From contig NZ_MQTS01000192.1 of NCBI RefSeq assembly GCF_020532825.1, forward strand, positions 19,960 through 81,071: a stretch of DNA of 61,112 nt, written 5' to 3'. This document shows positions 45,935 through 55,391 of this stretch, in pieces. The DNA is from Arthrobacter sp. SO3. Lineage in GTDB: Bacteria > Actinomycetota > Actinomycetes > Actinomycetales > Micrococcaceae. Within the stretch, counting starts at the first letter, position 1. Each line of letters starts with the position of its first letter. The translations under genes were made by a program, and so were the position numbers. A model generated the notes under the pieces. The model was given only the letters and a program-made list of their open reading frames with translations, was not told the origin of the DNA and did not search any database.

Positions 45935-48760
45935 TTAGCGGGTGAGCTCCTCCAGCAGCTCCAGCACGTGCCGGTACTGGGCGCCCGTGGCCCGCGTCAT
46001 GCCCAGTTCGCAGGTGCGGTTGCACGAGGCGTGGGCGGCGGCGCCCATTTCCACTACTTCCGCAGCCTGTTTCGCGGTCGCCGATTCCGTCAGTTCGGGG
46101 TGCAGCATGCCCCGGTCGCCGGCGAACGCGCAGCAGCCCCAGTTTTCCGGGATCTCAACCCGCTCGGCCACGGCCCCGGCGACGGCACCCAGCGCGTCGT
46201 TGAGTCCCATCCGGGTGGACGAACAGGTGGGGTGCAGTGCCAGGGACTCCAGTTTCCCGTGGTCGGGCAACCTGGGCAGGATCTGTTCAGCGGCGAAGTC
46301 CACGGCGTCCACCATGCGCAGGGCTCGCTGCCCTGCCGCGGGTACCTCCGATTCCACGGCCTGGCGCAGGCCCTCGGTGCAGGAGGAAGCGTCGCACACG
46401 ATCGCGAGTTCGCCGTCCCGGGTTGCTTCCCGGAGGACGACGAGGGTCTTCTCCCGCATCGTTGTTTGGCCTGCTGCCATCCCCTTGGAGGACCAGGGCG
46501 TGCCGCAGCACAGGCCGTCGATCCCGGCCGGCACCAGAAGGGTGAGCCCGGCCCGGGCACAGAGCTGTTCGAAGCTGTACTGGACGCCGAGTCCTTCTGC
46601 GTCCGGACCTGCTCCTGCGGGTCCGAACATGGTGCCGACACACGCGGGGAAGTAGACGGCGTCAGCCTCGCCCGCCGGTGCCGGACGCTTCCGCACCGAA
46701 CCGCCGCCCGGCAGTTCGGCCGAATACAGCGGCACGGTGTCTTTCCCGAGCACTGCCCGCGCTGCCTTGTTGGGCGGTGCGATGGCGGCGGCCGGGAGCT
46801 TGTTGACGACCGTCAGCGCCAGGGACGCGCCGCGGGTGACGCCGTCCCAGTGCCTGGCGGCGGCGTCCCAGGCGCCGTTGGCGAGCGGACCGGAGTCGGC
46901 CTTCCGGAGGCTCTTGATGAGGGATCCGGTGTTGATGTCCACCGGGCAGGCGGTCTGGCACATCCCGTCCACGGCGCAGGTGTCCACGGACTCGTACTCG
47001 TAGTCCTTTTCCAGCTCCTTGACCAGCGCAGTGTCCCCGGCCAGCCGTGCGGACTCGATGGCGCGCAGGGTGACGATGCGCTGCCGCGGCGTCAGGGTGA
47101 TGTCCTTGCTGGGGCACACCGGCTCGCAGTAGCCACACGAGACGCAGCGGTCCACTTCCTCCGCGACGGGCGGCGCCGTCTTGATGTGCCGCAGATGCGC
47201 CAGCGGGTCCTCATCCATCAGCACGCCCGGGTTGAGCATGGCGGCGGGGTCGAAGAGCTGCTTGATGGTGCGCATGACGTCGTAGAGCTCGTCGCCGTAT
47301 TGCCGGCGGACGAAGGGGGCCATGACGCGTCCGGTCCCATGCTCCGCCTTCAGCGAGCCGCCCTCGGCCAGGACCAGGTCCACCATGTCTTCGGTGAAGG
47401 CTCCGTAGCGGTCCAGTTCGGCCGCGGAGGCGAAACCGTCAGTGAGCATAAAGTGGACGTTTCCGTCCTTGGCGTGGCCGAAGATCACGCTGTTGCTGTA
47501 GCTGTATTTGTCGAAGAGCCGGATCAGTTCCCGGCAGGTACGCCCCAGCACGGGGACCGGGACCACAATGTCTTCCAGCAGCGCGGTGGTGCCCTGGGGG
47601 CGCGCTCCGGCGACCGAGGCGTAGAGCCCCTTGCGCAACTGCCAGAGCTGGCCGCGTTCCCGGGAGTCGCCGGTGAACCGGGCAGGGGCGGACAGCCCGA
47701 GGCCAGGGAGGATGCCCTCGCCGTGGCGCTGGAGGTCCGCCAGTTGCGCGGCGCTGCCGGCGGAGTACTCCACGAGCAGGGCGGCATGGTCCCGAACTGC
47801 CAGGTCCTGCACGACGGCGGGAGTTCCCTTGAGTGTCTGGCCCACCTTGAGGGACAGGGCATCCATCAGCTCAACGGTGGCTGCCCCGGTCCCGACGAGG
47901 GCCGGCAGGGCTGCGTTGGCGGCCTCGAGATCCGGGAACACCAGCAGGCCTGCGGCGGCGTGCGGGAGCCGCGGGATGGTGCGGAAGACCGCCTCGGCCA
48001 CGAAGCCGAGGGTGCCTTCGCTGCCAACGATCAGGTGGGCCATGATGTCCACCGGGCTCTGGAAATCAAGCAGCGAGTTCAGGCCGTAGCCCATGGTGTT
48101 CTTCATCGAGAACTGCTGCCGGATCCGGCGCACGGAGTCCGCATTGTTCCGGACGCGCTCCGCCAGCCGGGCCAGGCCTGCGTAGAGTTCCGGCTCGAGG
48201 GCACGGAGTTTCCGGTCGGCGTCGGGTACACCGGTGTCGATCACGGTGCCGGAGGGCAGCACCACCGTCAGGGATTCCAGGGTTTGGTAGGTGTTGTCCA
48301 CGGTGCCGCAGTTCATGCCGGAGGAGTTGTTGGCGACGACCCCGCCGATCGTGCACGCCGCCTCGCTCGCCGGATCAGGGCCGAATTTCCGGCCGTAGCG
48401 GGCAAGTCTCGCATTCAGCGCCCGCACGGTGACGCCGGGCTGGACGCGGACCCGCGCGCCGCCGTCGAGCACCTCGATGTCCCTGAAGTTGCGGCGCACG
48501 TCCACGAGGACACCGTCGGTGACCGCCTGCCCGCTCAGGCTGGTCCCGCCGGAGCGGAAGGTCAGCGGCACGCCCTGGGCGGCGCTGGCGCGCAGCAGCC
48601 CCCCGACTTCGGCGGCGCTCCCGGCCGTGACGACAGCCTGCGGGATCAGCAGGAAGTGCGAGGCATCATGGGCGTTGGCGTGCAGGTCGATCGCCCGGGT
48701 CTTCACCTGGGCGGGATCCTGCACCGCCGAGCGCAGGCCCGCCAGGTCCAGGGGCGCCAT
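45935..48760 (-). CDS. FAD-linked D-lactate dehydrogenase fused to an iron-sulfur/CCG module
   Basis: 941 aa. Residues about 1-500 form an FAD-binding (GlcD/Dld-type) oxidase with GTSLSGQAV and VVANNSSGMNCG; then two 4Fe-4S motifs (CVSCGYCEPVCP, CAVDGMCQTACP) and two CCG domains (YFPACVGTMFG with DGLCCGTPWSS; HPTCSSTRMG with NWGCCAFAGD). The fusion equals GlcD plus GlcF and passes electrons to the quinone pool. Its ATG overlaps the stop of the lactate permease gene (TGATG), so D-lactate (or glycolate) is the likely substrate. Confidence 0.88.
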   Translation of the reverse strand: MAPLDLAGLRSAVQDPAQVKTRAIDLHANAHDASHFLLIPQAVVTAGSAAEVGGLLRASAAQGVPLTFRSGGTSLSGQAVTDGVLVDVRRNFRDIEVLDGGARVRVQPGVTVRALNARLARYGRKFGPDPASEAACTIGGVVANNSSGMNCGTVDNTYQTLESLTVVLPSGTVIDTGVPDADRKLRALEPELYAGLARLAERVRNNADSVRRIRQQFSMKNTMGYGLNSLLDFQSPVDIMAHLIVGSEGTLGFVAEAVFRTIPRLPHAAAGLLVFPDLEAANAALPALVGTGAATVELMDALSLKVGQTLKGTPAVVQDLAVRDHAALLVEYSAGSAAQLADLQRHGEGILPGLGLSAPARFTGDSRERGQLWQLRKGLYASVAGARPQGTTALLEDIVVPVPVLGRTCRELIRLFDKYSYSNSVIFGHAKDGNVHFMLTDGFASAAELDRYGAFTEDMVDLVLAEGGSLKAEHGTGRVMAPFVRRQYGDELYDVMRTIKQLFDPAAMLNPGVLMDEDPLAHLRHIKTAPPVAEEVDRCVSCGYCEPVCPSKDITLTPRQRIVTLRAIESARLAGDTALVKELEKDYEYESVDTCAVDGMCQTACPVDINTGSLIKSLRKADSGPLANGAWDAAARHWDGVTRGASLALTVVNKLPAAAIAPPNKAARAVLGKDTVPLYSAELPGGGSVRKRPAPAGEADAVYFPACVGTMFGPAGAGPDAEGLGVQYSFEQLCARAGLTLLVPAGIDGLCCGTPWSSKGMAAGQTTMREKTLVVLREATRDGELAIVCDASSCTEGLRQAVESEVPAAGQRALRMVDAVDFAAEQILPRLPDHGKLESLALHPTCSSTRMGLNDALGAVAGAVAERVEIPENWGCCAFAGDRGMLHPELTESATAKQAAEVVEMGAAAHASCNRTCELGMTRATGAQYRHVLELLEELTR

Positions 48761-50493
48761 CAGGGAACCATCCAGCCGAGGACGGGGGTGGACTGCAGGA
48801 AGATCAGCACGGTGATGATCGCCAGCAGGCCGAGGCTCCAGCCGATCAGCTTCCGGAACAGGGTTCCCTCCGCGCCGTCAAGGCCCACGGCGGCGGCGGC
48901 AACGGCCAGGTTCTGCAGCGACAGCATCTTGCCCATCACTCCGGCGGATGAGTTGGCGGCGGCCATCAGCACCGGCGACAGGCCGGTCTGGACCGCGGCG
49001 GTGGCCTGCAGCTGGCCGAACAGGGAGTTGGAGGACGTGTCGGAACCGGTGAGTGCGACGCCGATCCATCCGATCAGCGGCGAGAGGATGGCGAAGAAGC
49101 CGCCCGCGGAAGCCAGCGCGACGCCCAGCGTGGTGGTCTGGCCGGACAGGTTCATCACGAAGGACAGCCCGAGGACGGCGGTGACGGTGACAATCGTCCA
49201 GCGCAGCTGGACCACGGTGTCCCGGTAGATGCGGAGGGCCTGTGAAGCCGTGATCTTGTAAAGCGCCATGGTGATCAGCCCGGAAAACAGCAGCAGGGTG
49301 CCGGTCGCCTTGAGGTGGTCGAGCTTGAACTTGGTGGCGGCAACCGGCTTGCCGGCCGCATCGGTGATGTCCAGGCCGGGCCAGGCGAAGGTCACGCTGC
49401 CGACCTGGCCAAGCCACGTCTTGACGGCCGGGATCTGGGCCACGGAGAACACCGCGATGATGATGAGGTAGGGGGCGATCGCCATCCAGATCTGCCGGGG
49501 TTCGGGCCGGGAATTGTCGGTCGGCACCGTGGTGCCTGCCGCAGACCCTGACGAAGAGCGGCGGGCGGGGGTCTCGTCGGCCGATCCGCCGACACGGGCT
49601 GCGCTGCCTGCCGCGACGGCGGCGGCGGCGTGCGCGGCGTCCGGAGCGCCCTCAACGGCACCCTCCATGCCGACGATTTCCTTCGGCTGCCACACCTTCA
49701 GCATCAGCAGCACCGCGGCCACCGTCACGACGGCGGCGACAACATCGGTGAGTTCCACGGCGAAGAAGTTGGACGTGACGAACTGGGCCACGCCGAACGC
49801 GGCACCGGCCACGAGGGCCACGGGCCAGGTCTGCTTCACGCCGCGCCGGCCGTCGACGATGAACACCAGCAGCAGGGGAACGATCAGGGCGATGAACGGC
49901 GTCTGGCGCCCGGCCATCGAGGACAGGTCATGCAGCGGCAGGCCGGTGACACCGTTCAGGGCGATGATGGGCGCGGCCATCGCGCCGAAGGCCACGGGAG
50001 CGGTGTTTGCCAGCAGCGAGACCACAGCGGACTTCAGCGGCTTCATGCCGGCAGCCATCAGCATCGCGGCGGAGATCGCCACCGGGGCGCCGAATCCGGC
50101 CAGGGATTCCAGCAGGGCGCCGAAGCAGAAGGCGATCAGGATGGACAGGATCCTCAGGTCGTTCGAGATGGAACGGATGGTGCGTCCCAGCACTTCGAAC
50201 CAGGGTGTGGCCACGGTGAGCCGGTAGATCCACAGCGCGTTGACCAGGATCCACAGGATGGGGAACAGGCCGTAGAAGATGCCGGCCGCGGTGGCGCTCA
50301 GGGCCTGGTTCACCGGCATCTGCCAGCCGACGGTGGCCAGCACGAGGGACAGGGCCAGGCTGGCGAGGGCCGCCTTGGGGGCCTTGACCTTGAAGACGCC
50401 CAGTAGGACGAAGAGCAGGATAAGGGGAAGCGCCGCGCAGAGGGCTGAAATCATCAGGGACCCGGCAATGGGGTCGAGGATCTGCTGAAACAT
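48760..50493 (-). CDS. lldP: Lactate permease (LctP family)
   Basis: 577 aa from ATG at 50493. About fourteen membrane helices; ESLAGFGAPVAISAAML and GSDTSSNSLFGQLQ are signature LctP segments. A hydrophilic insert of about 45 residues (GAPDAAHAAAAVAAGS through SSSGSAAGT) splits the central loop. It imports lactate or glycolate with H+. First gene of the operon; a divergent GntR gene lies 145 bases away. Confidence 0.93.
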   Translation of the reverse strand: MFQQILDPIAGSLMISALCAALPLILLFVLLGVFKVKAPKAALASLALSLVLATVGWQMPVNQALSATAAGIFYGLFPILWILVNALWIYRLTVATPWFEVLGRTIRSISNDLRILSILIAFCFGALLESLAGFGAPVAISAAMLMAAGMKPLKSAVVSLLANTAPVAFGAMAAPIIALNGVTGLPLHDLSSMAGRQTPFIALIVPLLLVFIVDGRRGVKQTWPVALVAGAAFGVAQFVTSNFFAVELTDVVAAVVTVAAVLLMLKVWQPKEIVGMEGAVEGAPDAAHAAAAVAAGSAARVGGSADETPARRSSSGSAAGTTVPTDNSRPEPRQIWMAIAPYLIIIAVFSVAQIPAVKTWLGQVGSVTFAWPGLDITDAAGKPVAATKFKLDHLKATGTLLLFSGLITMALYKITASQALRIYRDTVVQLRWTIVTVTAVLGLSFVMNLSGQTTTLGVALASAGGFFAILSPLIGWIGVALTGSDTSSNSLFGQLQATAAVQTGLSPVLMAAANSSAGVMGKMLSLQNLAVAAAAVGLDGAEGTLFRKLIGWSLGLLAIITVLIFLQSTPVLGWMVP

Positions 50494-50546
50494 GTGTCTC
50501 CAGATTGTGTTAGGCGTCACAACACCGTGGCGCCCTATGATTGTCT

Positions 50547-50580
50547 AACAAGTACACATGATGGTCAAGAGAGACTTGTT
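50547..50580. promoter_or_regulatory. Spaced inverted repeat in the lldP/GntR divergent region
   Basis: AACAAGT (50547-50553) and ACTTGTT (50574-50580) flank 20 bases. It lies between both starts, so the GntR regulator could bind here to control lldP and itself. Confidence 0.5.
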
Positions 50581-50637
50581 GTCTTGTCTGGCAGGATTGG
50601 ATGGAAAGCAAGAAATTTTCGCGGGAAGGGAGCTCCG

Positions 50638-51330
50638 GTGGCTGGCCGAATTGCAGCAGTCTCGATTGTGGAAGCGGTCGCTGCGGATCTGCGCACCCGG
50701 ATTTTTGCCGGCGAGCTTGGGTCCGGGGAGTCCCTGACGGAATCACAGGTCGCCTCCACCTATGACGTGGCCCGGCCGACAGCAAAGGCCTCGATCGAGA
50801 AGCTCGTCGCAGAGGGCCTGCTGGACCGGGGGACCCACAAAACCGCACGGGTGGTCGAACTCGGCCCGGACTCCGTGCGGGATATCTATCTCGCCCGCGC
50901 CTATCTGGAAAGCGAAGTGCTCCGCCGGCTCGCCCGCACCGGGGACGTGCCCGAAGCGGCGGTGCAGGCCAACCGCGACATTGCGGCGCTGCAGACCGGC
51001 GCTCCGCTCGACGTCGTCGAACCGGACATGCGGTTCCACACCAGCCTGATCGACGCCGTCGGCAATGAACGGATCAGCCGGATGTACCGCTCGCTCGTGG
51101 GTGAAGTGCGGTTGTGCATGGTCCGGGTCCAGTCCCTGCAGCTCCTGGACACGGCGTTGATCCAGGCCGAACACCAGAAGATCCTCGAACTCATCGAGGC
51201 CGGCCAGGGCGAGGAAGCAGCCGGGCTGCTCGACGAGCACCTCGGCCGTGCCCGGGAACGGCTGGTCGCCGCTATGGGCGGAACCCCCGGTCCGGAGGCC
51301 GAACAGCCGTCCGGCCTGCTCCCGCAGTAA
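50638..51330 (+). CDS. GntR/FadR-family (FCD) regulator, LldR-like
   Basis: 230 aa from GTG at 50638, with GGGAAGGGAG upstream. Winged helix (ADLRTRIFAGELGSGESLTE; VARPTAKASIEKLVAEGLL) and an FCD ligand domain with DMRFHTSLIDAVGNERI and AEHQKILELIEAG giving His/Asp metal ligands. The divergent lactate operon makes lactate the likely effector. Confidence 0.9.
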   Translation: MAGRIAAVSIVEAVAADLRTRIFAGELGSGESLTESQVASTYDVARPTAKASIEKLVAEGLLDRGTHKTARVVELGPDSVRDIYLARAYLESEVLRRLARTGDVPEAAVQANRDIAALQTGAPLDVVEPDMRFHTSLIDAVGNERISRMYRSLVGEVRLCMVRVQSLQLLDTALIQAEHQKILELIEAGQGEEAAGLLDEHLGRARERLVAAMGGTPGPEAEQPSGLLPQ

Positions 51331-51345
51331 CCCACCCCACCACCC

Positions 51346-51408
51346 CAACGCGGGGTCACTTGGCGCCCATAAACCCCTCGGGAATGGGCGCTAAGTGACC
51401 CCGCGTTG
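51346..51408. repeat. 63-bp palindromic dispersed repeat, copy C
   Basis: Outer arms CAACGCGGGGTCAC / GTGACCCCGCGTTG plus inner arms GCGCCCAT / ATGGGCGC form an almost full-length hairpin, the best preserved of the three. It lies between convergent gntR and the ABC-F gene. Confidence 0.88.
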
Positions 51409-51436
51409 CTGGTGGCTGGCGTTGCTGGTGGCTGGC
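51405..51436. repeat. 16-bp tandem duplication beside copy C
   Basis: GTTGCTGGTGGCTGGC occurs twice head to tail (51405-51420 and 51421-51436), the first copy overlapping the end of the 63-bp palindrome. Confidence 0.8.
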
Positions 51437-51447
51437 GGGGGCGTTGG

Positions 51448-53130
51448 TTAGCGGGCGCGCTCGACGCGCTTTTCGTCCCAGACCGGCTCGGCTGATTCGT
51501 AGACCTTGCCGTCGGAGCCAAAAACGAGGAAACGGTCGAAGGTCCGGGCGAACCAGCGGTCGTGCGTCACGGCCAGGACGGTTCCCTCGAAGTGGTCGAT
51601 GGCGCGTTCCAGCGCCTCGGCGGAGTGCAGGTCCAGGTTGTCCGTGGGCTCATCGAGCAGCAGCAGGGTGGCACCCGAGAGCTGCAGCAGCAGGATCTGG
51701 AACCGGGCCTGCTGCCCGCCGGAGAGGGATTCATACTTCTGCTCCGACTGCGGGGCCAGACCGTACCCGTCCAGGGCACCGGCCGCCGCCTCACGCCCCA
51801 TCCCGGAGCGGTGTTCGTCGCCGCGGTGCAGGATTTCCAGCAGCGTTTTGCCCAGCAGGTCGGGCCGGACGTGGGTCTGCGCGAAGAAGCCGGGCCGGAT
51901 CCGGGCGCCGAGTTTCACCGTGCCCTCGTGCGGGACTTCGGCGATGTCGACGTCGGACACCGGCAGGTGCTCCCGTTCCGGGTCGGTGCCTCCGGTGGCG
52001 AGCAGGCGCAGGAAGTGGCTCTTGCCGGAGCCGTTCGAGCCGAGCACGCCCACGCGGTCGCCGAACCAGACCTCGGTGGAGAACGGCTTCATCAGCCCGG
52101 TGAGTTCCAGTCGCTCGGCGACGACGGCACGCTTGGCGGTCCGGCCGCCCTTGAGCCGCATCTGCACGTTCTGCTCGATCGGCAGCGCCTCGGGCGGGCC
52201 GGCTTCGAGGAATTTCGCCAGCCGGGTCTGCGCGGCGTGGTACCGGTTGGCCATGTCCGAGCGGAACGCGGCCTTGTTCTTGTACATGTTGACGAGTTCC
52301 TTGAGCTTCACGTGCTCCTCGTCCCAGCGCTTCCGGAGCTCCTCGAAGCGCGCGTTCCGGTCCGCGCGGGCGTCCACATAGGAACCGAAGCCGCCGCCAT
52401 GGATCCAGGCGCCGGCGCCGTTGATCCCCGGTTCGAGGGTCACGATGCGGCCCGCGGCGTTGTTCAGCAGCTCTCGGTCGTGGCTGATGAAGAACACTGT
52501 CTTTTTCGACTCATTGAGTTTGGCCTCAAGCCAGCGCTTGCCCGGGACGTCGAGGTAGTTGTCCGGCTCGTCGAGCAGCAGCAGCTCGTCGGGGCCGGCG
52601 AAGAGCGCCTCGAGCACCAGGCGTTTCTGCTCACCGCCGGAGAGGCTCGACGCCGGGCGGTGCTGCGCGCGGTCAAAGGGCAGGCCCAGGGCCGCCATGC
52701 AGACCTCGTCCCAGACGGTCTCGACGTCGTAGCCGCCGGCATCCCCCCAGTCCACGATCGCCTGGGCGTACTTCATCTGGGTGGGCTCGTCGTCGTGTTC
52801 CATCATCGCCAGTTCCGCTTCGTCCACGGTGCGGGCAGCAGCCGCCAGCGCGGGCGGTGCGGCGGAGACGAGCAGGTCACGGACAGTGGATTCGTCACGG
52901 ACCTGGCCCACGAACTGGCGCATGATGCCCATGTTGCCGGAACGTCCGATCACGCCTTCATCGGCGATGAGATCGCCGGAGATGATCCGGAACAGCGTCG
53001 TCTTGCCGGTTCCGTTGGGGCCGATCAGGGCCGTTTTGGTCCCGTCCGGGACCTTGAAGGTCACCCCGTTGAGCAGCTGGGTGCCGTCGGAGAGGAAGTA
53101 ATCGATGTTGGAAACGTCAATATGAGCCAC
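51448..53130 (-). CDS. ABC-F family ATPase (translation-associated)
   Basis: 560 aa, two ABC domains and no membrane helix. Domain 1: GPNGTGKTT, LSGGEQKRL, LLLLDEPDNYLD. Domain 2: GSNGSGKSH, LSGGQQARF, LLLLDEPTDNLD. The linker between them (about residues 235-330) is long, helical and basic, as in ABC-F proteins that act on the ribosome or give antibiotic resistance. Which of these applies is not readable from sequence. Confidence 0.9.
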   Translation of the reverse strand: MAHIDVSNIDYFLSDGTQLLNGVTFKVPDGTKTALIGPNGTGKTTLFRIISGDLIADEGVIGRSGNMGIMRQFVGQVRDESTVRDLLVSAAPPALAAAARTVDEAELAMMEHDDEPTQMKYAQAIVDWGDAGGYDVETVWDEVCMAALGLPFDRAQHRPASSLSGGEQKRLVLEALFAGPDELLLLDEPDNYLDVPGKRWLEAKLNESKKTVFFISHDRELLNNAAGRIVTLEPGINGAGAWIHGGGFGSYVDARADRNARFEELRKRWDEEHVKLKELVNMYKNKAAFRSDMANRYHAAQTRLAKFLEAGPPEALPIEQNVQMRLKGGRTAKRAVVAERLELTGLMKPFSTEVWFGDRVGVLGSNGSGKSHFLRLLATGGTDPEREHLPVSDVDIAEVPHEGTVKLGARIRPGFFAQTHVRPDLLGKTLLEILHRGDEHRSGMGREAAAGALDGYGLAPQSEQKYESLSGGQQARFQILLLQLSGATLLLLDEPTDNLDLHSAEALERAIDHFEGTVLAVTHDRWFARTFDRFLVFGSDGKVYESAEPVWDEKRVERAR

Positions 53131-53174
53131 CCCTCCATCCTCCCACGGACGCTGCCGCAGTCGGTCAGCGGACC

Positions 53175-55190
53175 TCAGCCCGCAGCGGTGAGGAACTCCT
53201 TCAGGAGCGGCCCGGAGACGGTGGCGCCGAGCCCTCCTTCCTCGACGAACACGGCGACGGCGAGGTCCCCGTGAACCGCCACGATCCAGGCGTGGGTCTT
53301 GGGCGGGTTGTCGGAACCGAACTCCGCGGTTCCGGTCTTGGCGCCGACGGGGGCGCCCGGAACGGATGCCAGGAACCCGGCATGCCCGCTGGTCACGACG
53401 GCACGCATCATGTCCGCCAGTGCGGCGGCCTCCGCTGCCGCTACGGGCGCCGCGGCGGATGGCGCGGGTGCCGGCGGGGCCGACGCCGTCGTGTCACCGG
53501 ACGGCGGGACAGCCTGAGACGTGCCGGATGTTCCGGTGGCGCCGGGGCTTCCGGCGCCCGGCGAGGTAACGCCCTCGTTTGGATTCAACACCAGCTGGGC
53601 GGCCACCGGGGCGCCCTTGCCGACGGAGCCCGCCATGACCGCGGCGGACAGCGGGGACAACAGCACCCTCCCCTGGCCGATCATCGAGGCCGCGTGCTCG
53701 GTCCCCGCGGCATCGCCCGGAACGGAGCCCAGGAAGGCGGACGCTCCAAGCGAGGGGGCTTCCACCGCGACGCCGAGGGAGGTGGCTGCGGCTTCCAGCT
53801 GGGCCTGGCTGACCGTGTCGCGGGCGTTGATGAACGCCGTGTTGCAGGAGTGCGCGAAGGCATCGCGCAAGGTCACGGAGCCCAGTGAGGAGGCCGGGTA
53901 GCCTTCCGCGTTCTTGAAGGTCCGGCCGTCGACGGACAGAGTAGCGGGGCACTCCACGGTGGACTCGGGGGTCATGCCGTTGCGGATCATGGCCAGGGAG
54001 TCCACGATCTTGAAGATGGAACCGGGGGCGTACTGGCCCAGCATGGCGGTGTCATAGCCGTTGCTGCCCGGTCCGGATGCGGCGGCGAGGACGGCGCCAC
54101 TGGAGGGGCGGAGCGCCACGATGGCCGACGCCGGTCCCACCTTTCCCAGGATGTCCTCGGCCAGCTGCTGGAGTCTGGGATCCAGGGTCGTCTTCAGCGG
54201 CGTTCCCACCTTGATTTCGACCTGGAAGAGGGCCCGGCGGCCGCCGTTGAGCAAGGTCTGCCGTTCCTCGCGCGTGAGGCCTGCCTTTTCGGCAAAGACC
54301 TGGATCCCGTCGCTGCCGCGCAGTTGCGCGTCGTATTGCTGCTGCAGGCCTCCGGTGCCTGTGGTGTCCCCGGTTTTGAGCGTCCCGTTCGATTTCTCGA
54401 TTTGTTCGGCATTCGCCTCGGCTGCGGTGCCCAGCAGGGCGCGGGCGAAGGTGCGGGAGGGCGACAGGGGCAGGGAATCGGGGATGGCGCGGGCGCCGGG
54501 AATCGCGCCGATCTGGTCATCGGTGATGGTCCGGCCGTCCTCGCGCAGGGTGATGGCGTTAACGAAAGCCTCGGGGCCGGCCGCCTGGACCTGCTGGGCG
54601 TAGGCCGCGGGGTCCACGCCCACCAGCTGGGCAAGCTGGGTGGCGGATGCGGCCGGATCGGACGAGGCCAGCCGGGGTTTGTCGATGCCGACGTTCACGA
54701 CCGGCCGGTAGGTGACCAGCTTGGCGTCTCCGGCGCCCAGGATTTCCGCCCGCGCCGGGGACTGGGACAAGGTGCCCAGGATTTCACCCTCGGCCAGCCC
54801 GGGCGCCAGCAGACCAGGGCTCCAGACGGCGAGCCACTTGCCGTCAGACTTCTTGAACTGGGCGGAAGTGCTGTACTTCCACTCTCCGGAGCCGATCTTC
54901 CAGCTGTAGTCCAGCGGGACAGTGGCCGTACCGGAGTCCAGCGTCAACTCGCCGCTGTCCACCGTTGGCTTGACCGGGTCCAGTGCCTTGAACACCTGCC
55001 GGAGCTGTTCAGTGGCCGCACCGGAGTCCTTGCCTTCGAAAGCGACGGGGCCGACGTCAAGCGCTGCGACAGCGGAAGCAAGCTGCTTCGCCGCGTCCTG
55101 AGCGCCGGCGCGGCCGTCGTCGCAGGCCACCAACGAGGCGCCCAGAATGAGACCAATAAGGACAGATGAAAGTTTTGATATGTTCCCCAC
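53175..55190 (-). CDS. Penicillin-binding lipoprotein (NTF2/MecA_N plus transpeptidase)
   Basis: 671 aa from GTG at 55190, chosen because it gives a clean signal peptide ending LGASLVAC; the frame is open to 55235. An NTF2-like MecA_N domain (residues about 30-150), a dimer domain, then a transpeptidase domain with S-x-x-K (APGSIFKIVD), S-x-N (HSCNTAF) and K-T-G (GAKTGTAEFG). A Ser/Pro/Ala-rich insert of about 50 residues lies between the SxN and KTG motifs. It crosslinks peptidoglycan outside the membrane. Confidence 0.9.
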   Translation of the reverse strand: MGNISKLSSVLIGLILGASLVACDDGRAGAQDAAKQLASAVAALDVGPVAFEGKDSGAATEQLRQVFKALDPVKPTVDSGELTLDSGTATVPLDYSWKIGSGEWKYSTSAQFKKSDGKWLAVWSPGLLAPGLAEGEILGTLSQSPARAEILGAGDAKLVTYRPVVNVGIDKPRLASSDPAASATQLAQLVGVDPAAYAQQVQAAGPEAFVNAITLREDGRTITDDQIGAIPGARAIPDSLPLSPSRTFARALLGTAAEANAEQIEKSNGTLKTGDTTGTGGLQQQYDAQLRGSDGIQVFAEKAGLTREERQTLLNGGRRALFQVEIKVGTPLKTTLDPRLQQLAEDILGKVGPASAIVALRPSSGAVLAAASGPGSNGYDTAMLGQYAPGSIFKIVDSLAMIRNGMTPESTVECPATLSVDGRTFKNAEGYPASSLGSVTLRDAFAHSCNTAFINARDTVSQAQLEAAATSLGVAVEAPSLGASAFLGSVPGDAAGTEHAASMIGQGRVLLSPLSAAVMAGSVGKGAPVAAQLVLNPNEGVTSPGAGSPGATGTSGTSQAVPPSGDTTASAPPAPAPSAAAPVAAAEAAALADMMRAVVTSGHAGFLASVPGAPVGAKTGTAEFGSDNPPKTHAWIVAVHGDLAVAVFVEEGGLGATVSGPLLKEFLTAAG

Positions 55191-55289
55191 CGCGCCATTA
55201 TGCCCTGTGCCGCGGAGATTTTCCTTGTCACACATCGCCCGCCAGTGCCCCGGCCCCTCCTGCCCGGCCCTACGTCCCCGTCGGGTTGC

Positions 55290-55391
55290 TTAGAAACGCC
55301 GGATGATCCTCCGCTGCGCGGCCACGGGGATCGCGGCGGTGCGGTTGTCCGCGTGGAACTTGCCGACCAGCAGGACGCGGATATCGTTCAC
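55290..55391 (-). pseudogene. Response-regulator remnant with internal deletion
   Basis: 33 codons from GTG at 55391 to TAA at 55290. The first nine residues (VNDIRVLLV) are the start of a receiver domain and the last 22 (FHADNRTAAIPVAAQRRIIRRF minus one) are the tail of a NarL-type DNA-binding domain; everything between, about 180 residues, is gone. Its start overlaps the kinase stop as GTGA, the normal kinase-regulator coupling. The phospho-acceptor and helix-turn-helix are absent. Confidence 0.8.

Noticed and set aside
45926..49228. 1100-residue open frame on the plus strand opposite the lactate dehydrogenase gene
   Set aside because: It is antisense to a gene with clear FAD and Fe-S motifs; long antisense frames are expected from GC-rich third positions. 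No ribosome site or domain seen.
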